Assembly (NCBI GenBank): GCA_910588685.1
Contig: CAJUPX010000002.1
Coordinates: 1 to 64,000, forward strand
Length of the DNA: 64,000 nucleotides
Source of the DNA: an uncultured Christensenellaceae bacterium
Lineage (GTDB): Bacteria; Bacillota; Clostridia; Christensenellales; Borkfalkiaceae
Reading direction: 5' to 3'
Below, in pieces: positions 60,840 through 64,000 of the stretch. The number at the start of each line of letters is the position of its first letter. The stretch's first letter is position 1. A program made the translations under genes and the position numbers. The notes beneath the pieces were generated by a model. It did no database searches and was not told where the DNA came from. It saw only the letters and a list, made by a program, of their open reading frames with translations.

Positions 60840-63800
60840 TTACAATTCTATAACAGATTTTCTGCGGATATTTACAATATAAGTTTTTATTGTTTCCGGG
60901 TTGAGTTTTTTTATTTTAGCAACCGCGTTTTTATACAGCGCGAGCTGTTTAAAATAGCGCGCTTTCAGCTGTTCGTCGGATTTATTGGAATACTTGTAGT
61001 CTATTACGGTATATCCCGGTTTGCCTAAGACGAGCAAATCTATTGCGCCCTGAATTAAAACAGTGTCCTCCTCTTCTCCGCTGCCTAACACTTCGGGCGC
61101 GGACATACGGCATAAAAATTCCTGCTCGCGTAAAATTTCGCAGCCGCCCAGCCCGTCAAAAACAGGCAGGCTCACTATTTCAGCCAGCTCTTCCGCATCG
61201 AGCAATTCATACTGTGCGCCGTCTATTTTTCCGGTTTTTAAAAAATCTTTCAGCTCGGAGCGGATACCCGCGCCGTCTTTAACGGAAAAATCGCAAAGCT
61301 CCAAAAATCTGTGGTAGGCAATACCCTTTTCCATACTCGTTTCGCCCTCGCCGCCGAATAGCCGGTGCTCGGCGTAAACCTCGTCCTCCGCTGACGTTTT
61401 AAGTATTGCCGAGGCAGAGCTCTTAACAGGCAGATTTACGCTTTCGGGATGCTTATAACCGACCATAAATTTTTCGTTAACGGCTTGTTTAAGCGCTTCG
61501 TCCGGCTCTGACAATATAATTTCCTCGCTTTTGAACGCGTCAAACTCGCTGTGGGGAGCAAGCTCCGTGCAGCCTGCCGCAGCCATATCGAACAAATCCG
61601 CATAGCAACGCGCTTCAAGCGCGGAGGTCTTATCGTAAGGCTTTTCAATTTCGGACAAAATATACAGTTTATTCATAGCCCGCGTGCACGCAACGTAAAA
61701 GAGATTAAGCTCGTTTTTAAGCTCCTCCGCCTCGGCTTTCATCTTTACCAGCCGCCGCAGCACAGTTTTGTGCACAAGCATATTGTTTTTGTCAAAGTAT
61801 CTCGGAGCAAATCCGAACTGCTCGTCAAATAGAATTTCCCCGTTGTCGTTGCCTTTGAACGTGCGCGAAATATCGGATATTATAACCACCGGAAATTCAA
61901 GCCCCTTGGACGCGTGCATAGACATAACTTTGATACTGTCCGCGTTAGCCTGCGCCGGCGCGGCAATATCCCCGCCCGTTTTAATGCGTTGCAAAAACTC
62001 CGACAGGCGCAACCCCGCGCCGTCCTCCACAAGCCGGATAATGTTTTTCATCTTATCCGCGCCGTAATACAGCTCAAGCCCGAAGCCGCTTAAAAGCTCG
62101 CCGGCGAGCTCGCCCGTATTCAGAACGTCGGATAAGCTTCTTAATTTTTCAAGCTTTTCATAAAATGCGCACAGCTTGTCTGCCGTTACACTGTGCCCGC
62201 AAAACCTTGCGGAAAAATCGCGGCAGCATTCGCGGAAAAGCTTAAATTTATTTTCTTTTTTATCCTTATACTTTATTTTTATAAACGCAAGCTCGTCCTC
62301 CGTTAACCCGCCGAGCGGCGACAAAAGCGCGGTAACGAGCGGTATATCCTGCTCGGCGTTGTCTATAAGTCCGAAAATATCCAAAAAATTTTTAACTTCG
62401 GGAAAGGAGAACAAGCTCTCCTCTTTAACTCCGGAAACAGAATATCCCGCGTCGCGCAGAGCGCGCACTATACCCTCCACCGAGCCGCTCTTATTTTTAC
62501 GGGTCAAGATACAGATATCTCCGGGCTGGGTATCTACGTATTCGCCGGTATCCGCATTAAAATGTCTGCCGCGCAGCACCTCTTTTACAAGCGCAACAAC
62601 GCCCAGCCCCTCGCGGGTGTGCCCCGACTCCGTTCCTCCTTTAAGAACCGAATACACACCCGAATTTAGCTCTTCCCTTTCGTCTTCGCCAAAGATTAAC
62701 AGCTTTGCTTCGCCGTCGCCCGCAGGATATTTTCCGCCGCCGAGCATTTGCGAAGTGGCGGCATAATCTATACCGCACGTTTCATCGGTCATAATCTCTG
62801 AAAAAAGCCCGTTTACAAAGTCGAGCACTCCGCCTGCGCTGCGGAAATTGTTCGAGAGCCGCAGAGCCGTTCCCCCCTCCGCTCCGAGCGTGCGGAATTT
62901 TTCGGTAAAGAACTGCGATTTGCTGCCGCGGAATCCGTAAATCGCCTGCTTTACGTCGCCTACAAGAAAAACCTCGCCGTCAAGCGCGGAAATAATTTCC
63001 TCCTGCACGGGATTTACGTCCTGATACTCGTCGACAAATATGTATTTATATTTTTCGTTAATCTGTTTTTTCACGTTTTCGTCGGATAAAAGTTCAAGCG
63101 TTAAATGCTCCAAATCGTTGTAGTCAAGCTTGTTTTCTTCACGCTTAACCGCGGTATATTCGCGGTCGTACTGCAATAATATATCGGAAAAAGCCGCGGC
63201 AAGCCTGCCGCCGCCCAAAAAATATTCAAGCTCTTTATTTCTCTCTTCAAAGTCGCCCGCAAGCGCGTTGTAACGTTTTAAAATACTCTCTCTGAACCTT
63301 TTAAAGCTCTCCCCCGCCTCTTTATCCTCTGCCGCGTCGCTTGGTTTTCTCGTGGCGCTTAGCTGCGGTTTTTCGCCGTACAGAACGCCAGCGCTTGCGT
63401 TTATATTTGCTTTCATTTCGGCGAAGATATTAGAATAGGTCGCCGCGCGTTTAGTCACGGGGAAAGCCGCCTCAAAATCCTTTACGGCATTGAAAAGCCG
63501 CTCGTATTTTTTTGCGCGTTCAGCTACGAGAAGATAATTTACCGCCTCGAAACCGTCCTCGGTATAGAGCAAAGGCGCGTTTATAAGAATATCCTTGTAA
63601 TGCGCCGCCGAGCGCACCGCCGCATACGCCTCATTTAAAAGGTTTTTAACCGAATTATCGCTGCGCTTGCGCATATACGACTGCAAAACCAGCTTAAACG
63701 CGACGTTGTCCTCCGCATAAAGACGGTCGAACAGATTTTCCATCGCCCGCGAACCCATATCTCTGGCAGCCGCGTCGTCTGAAGAAATTATGTCAAAACC

Positions 63801-64000
63801 GCCGTCAATATCCAGGAGATAAAAATACGTGCGCAGCAATCTTGCGCAAAAGGAGTGTATTGTGGAAATATCGGCGGAGGGAATTTTTGCAAGCTGTAAT
63901 TTCAGCCTCGCACGCGTCTGGGCGTCCGCCGTTTCTGTTTTTTTAATTAGCGCGGCGCGCAGCTTGTCCTTCATCTGCGCCGCCGCTTTTTTTGTAAACG
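60840..64000 (-). CDS. addA: ATP-dependent helicase/nuclease subunit A (partial 5' end)
   Basis: The frame is open to the right edge (FTKKAAAQMKDKL continues upstream), so only the N-terminal ~100 residues with Walker A are missing. Visible: FVDEYQDVNPVQEE (Walker B), GDVKQAIYGFRGSK, SMHASKGLEFPVV, FYVACTRAMNKLYIL helicase motifs, and the C-terminal RecB-type nuclease motif IDYKYSNKS preceded by GAIDLLVLG. With AddB it resects DNA ends for recombination and degrades foreign DNA. addB should lie to the right. Confidence 0.96.
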   Translation of the reverse strand, partial: FTKKAAAQMKDKLRAALIKKTETADAQTRARLKLQLAKIPSADISTIHSFCARLLRTYFYLLDIDGGFDIISSDDAAARDMGSRAMENLFDRLYAEDNVAFKLVLQSYMRKRSDNSVKNLLNEAYAAVRSAAHYKDILINAPLLYTEDGFEAVNYLLVAERAKKYERLFNAVKDFEAAFPVTKRAATYSNIFAEMKANINASAGVLYGEKPQLSATRKPSDAAEDKEAGESFKRFRESILKRYNALAGDFEERNKELEYFLGGGRLAAAFSDILLQYDREYTAVKREENKLDYNDLEHLTLELLSDENVKKQINEKYKYIFVDEYQDVNPVQEEIISALDGEVFLVGDVKQAIYGFRGSKSQFFTEKFRTLGAEGGTALRLSNNFRSAGGVLDFVNGLFSEIMTDETCGIDYAATSQMLGGGKYPAGDGEAKLLIFGEDEREELNSGVYSVLKGGTESGHTREGLGVVALVKEVLRGRHFNADTGEYVDTQPGDICILTRKNKSGSVEGIVRALRDAGYSVSGVKEESLFSFPEVKNFLDIFGLIDNAEQDIPLVTALLSPLGGLTEDELAFIKIKYKDKKENKFKLFRECCRDFSARFCGHSVTADKLCAFYEKLEKLRSLSDVLNTGELAGELLSGFGLELYYGADKMKNIIRLVEDGAGLRLSEFLQRIKTGGDIAAPAQANADSIKVMSMHASKGLEFPVVIISDISRTFKGNDNGEILFDEQFGFAPRYFDKNNMLVHKTVLRRLVKMKAEAEELKNELNLFYVACTRAMNKLYILSEIEKPYDKTSALEARCYADLFDMAAAGCTELAPHSEFDAFKSEEIILSEPDEALKQAVNEKFMVGYKHPESVNLPVKSSASAILKTSAEDEVYAEHRLFGGEGETSMEKGIAYHRFLELCDFSVKDGAGIRSELKDFLKTGKIDGAQYELLDAEELAEIVSLPVFDGLGGCEILREQEFLCRMSAPEVLGSGEEEDTVLIQGAIDLLVLGKPGYTVIDYKYSNKSDEQLKARYFKQLALYKNAVAKIKKLNPETIKTYIVNIRRKSVIEL

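Overview
The window looks like chromosome of a Bacillota bacterium of the class Clostridia, probably an uncultured gut lineage. The support is an rpsF-ssb-rpsR operon, rpoB-rpoC, AddA-type recombination nuclease, RqcP-type S4 protein, a PepV-like dipeptidase, strong AGGAGG ribosome sites, and surface proteins typical of gut Clostridia (M60/HExxH peptidase, Ig-like lipoprotein, LRR_5 protein). IspD and IspF are fused. Species cannot be assigned from sequence alone. Many promoters read as near-perfect TTGACA-N17-TATAAT, which makes promoter calling unusually reliable here.

Layout. 1-2.2 kb: end of an FtsX-like permease, a ferredoxin-tailed aldo/keto reductase and an ECF-type S component. 2.3-6.7 kb (minus): a two-gene unit of a DUF2357-like zinc-ribbon protein and a 940-aa multi-spanning membrane protein with a C-terminal McrB-like AAA+ domain. 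This is the best candidate for an undescribed system. 6.9-9.4 kb: Na/phosphate symporter and pyridoxal kinase. 9.6-14.2 kb: secreted pair, an Ig-like lipoprotein and a double C39-like peptidase whose first domain lacks the catalytic Cys. 14.2-15.5 kb: palindrome-rich accessory stretch with an orphan SLOG-like gene and tRNA-Ser(UGA). 15.6-17.5 kb: RadC, DUF368 and a small XRE regulator.

17.6-25.8 kb: rpoC and rpoB (minus), from a promoter about 365 nt upstream of a TTG-start rpoB that carries an acidic repeat tail. 25.8-28.7 kb: rqcP-ispDF-radA. 28.7-31.1 kb: O-antigen-ligase-like protein and a YggS-type PLP protein whose 3' end lies in a 67-bp tandem repeat. 31.2-35.2 kb: rpsF-ssb-rpsR and a 929-aa membrane-anchored repeat protein. 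35.3-39.9 kb: CCA-adding enzyme, then diacylglycerol-kinase-like, SpoIIE-type phosphatase and L-serine ammonia-lyase genes. 40-42.9 kb: histidine kinase, response regulator, rhomboid and lipoprotein operon. 43-44.4 kb: dipeptidase and tRNA-Arg(ACG).

44.4-46.8 kb is a mobile-element scar downstream of tRNA-Arg: DUF3592 cargo between 15-bp direct repeats, a large serine recombinase lacking its catalytic domain, and a small gene whose ribosome site lies in the loop of a perfect hairpin. 47-49.7 kb: LRR_5 protein without signal peptide. 49.8-52.4 kb: ECF sigma factor, its membrane anti-sigma candidate, and a divergent lipoprotein homologous to the anti-sigma extracellular domain. 52.5-56.8 kb: a 1409-aa M60-like surface peptidase with a Lys/Ala/Pro-rich cytoplasmic tail. 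56.8-59.4 kb: nadA, an Rrf2 regulator and an MFS transporter. 59.5-64 kb: PRC-barrel-like protein, small membrane protein, and addA, which runs off the right edge.

A recurring theme is predicted leaderless transcription. In four genes (pyridoxal kinase, YggS-type, diacylglycerol kinase, nadA) the start codon lies 7-10 nt after a good -10 box and no Shine-Dalgarno is present.
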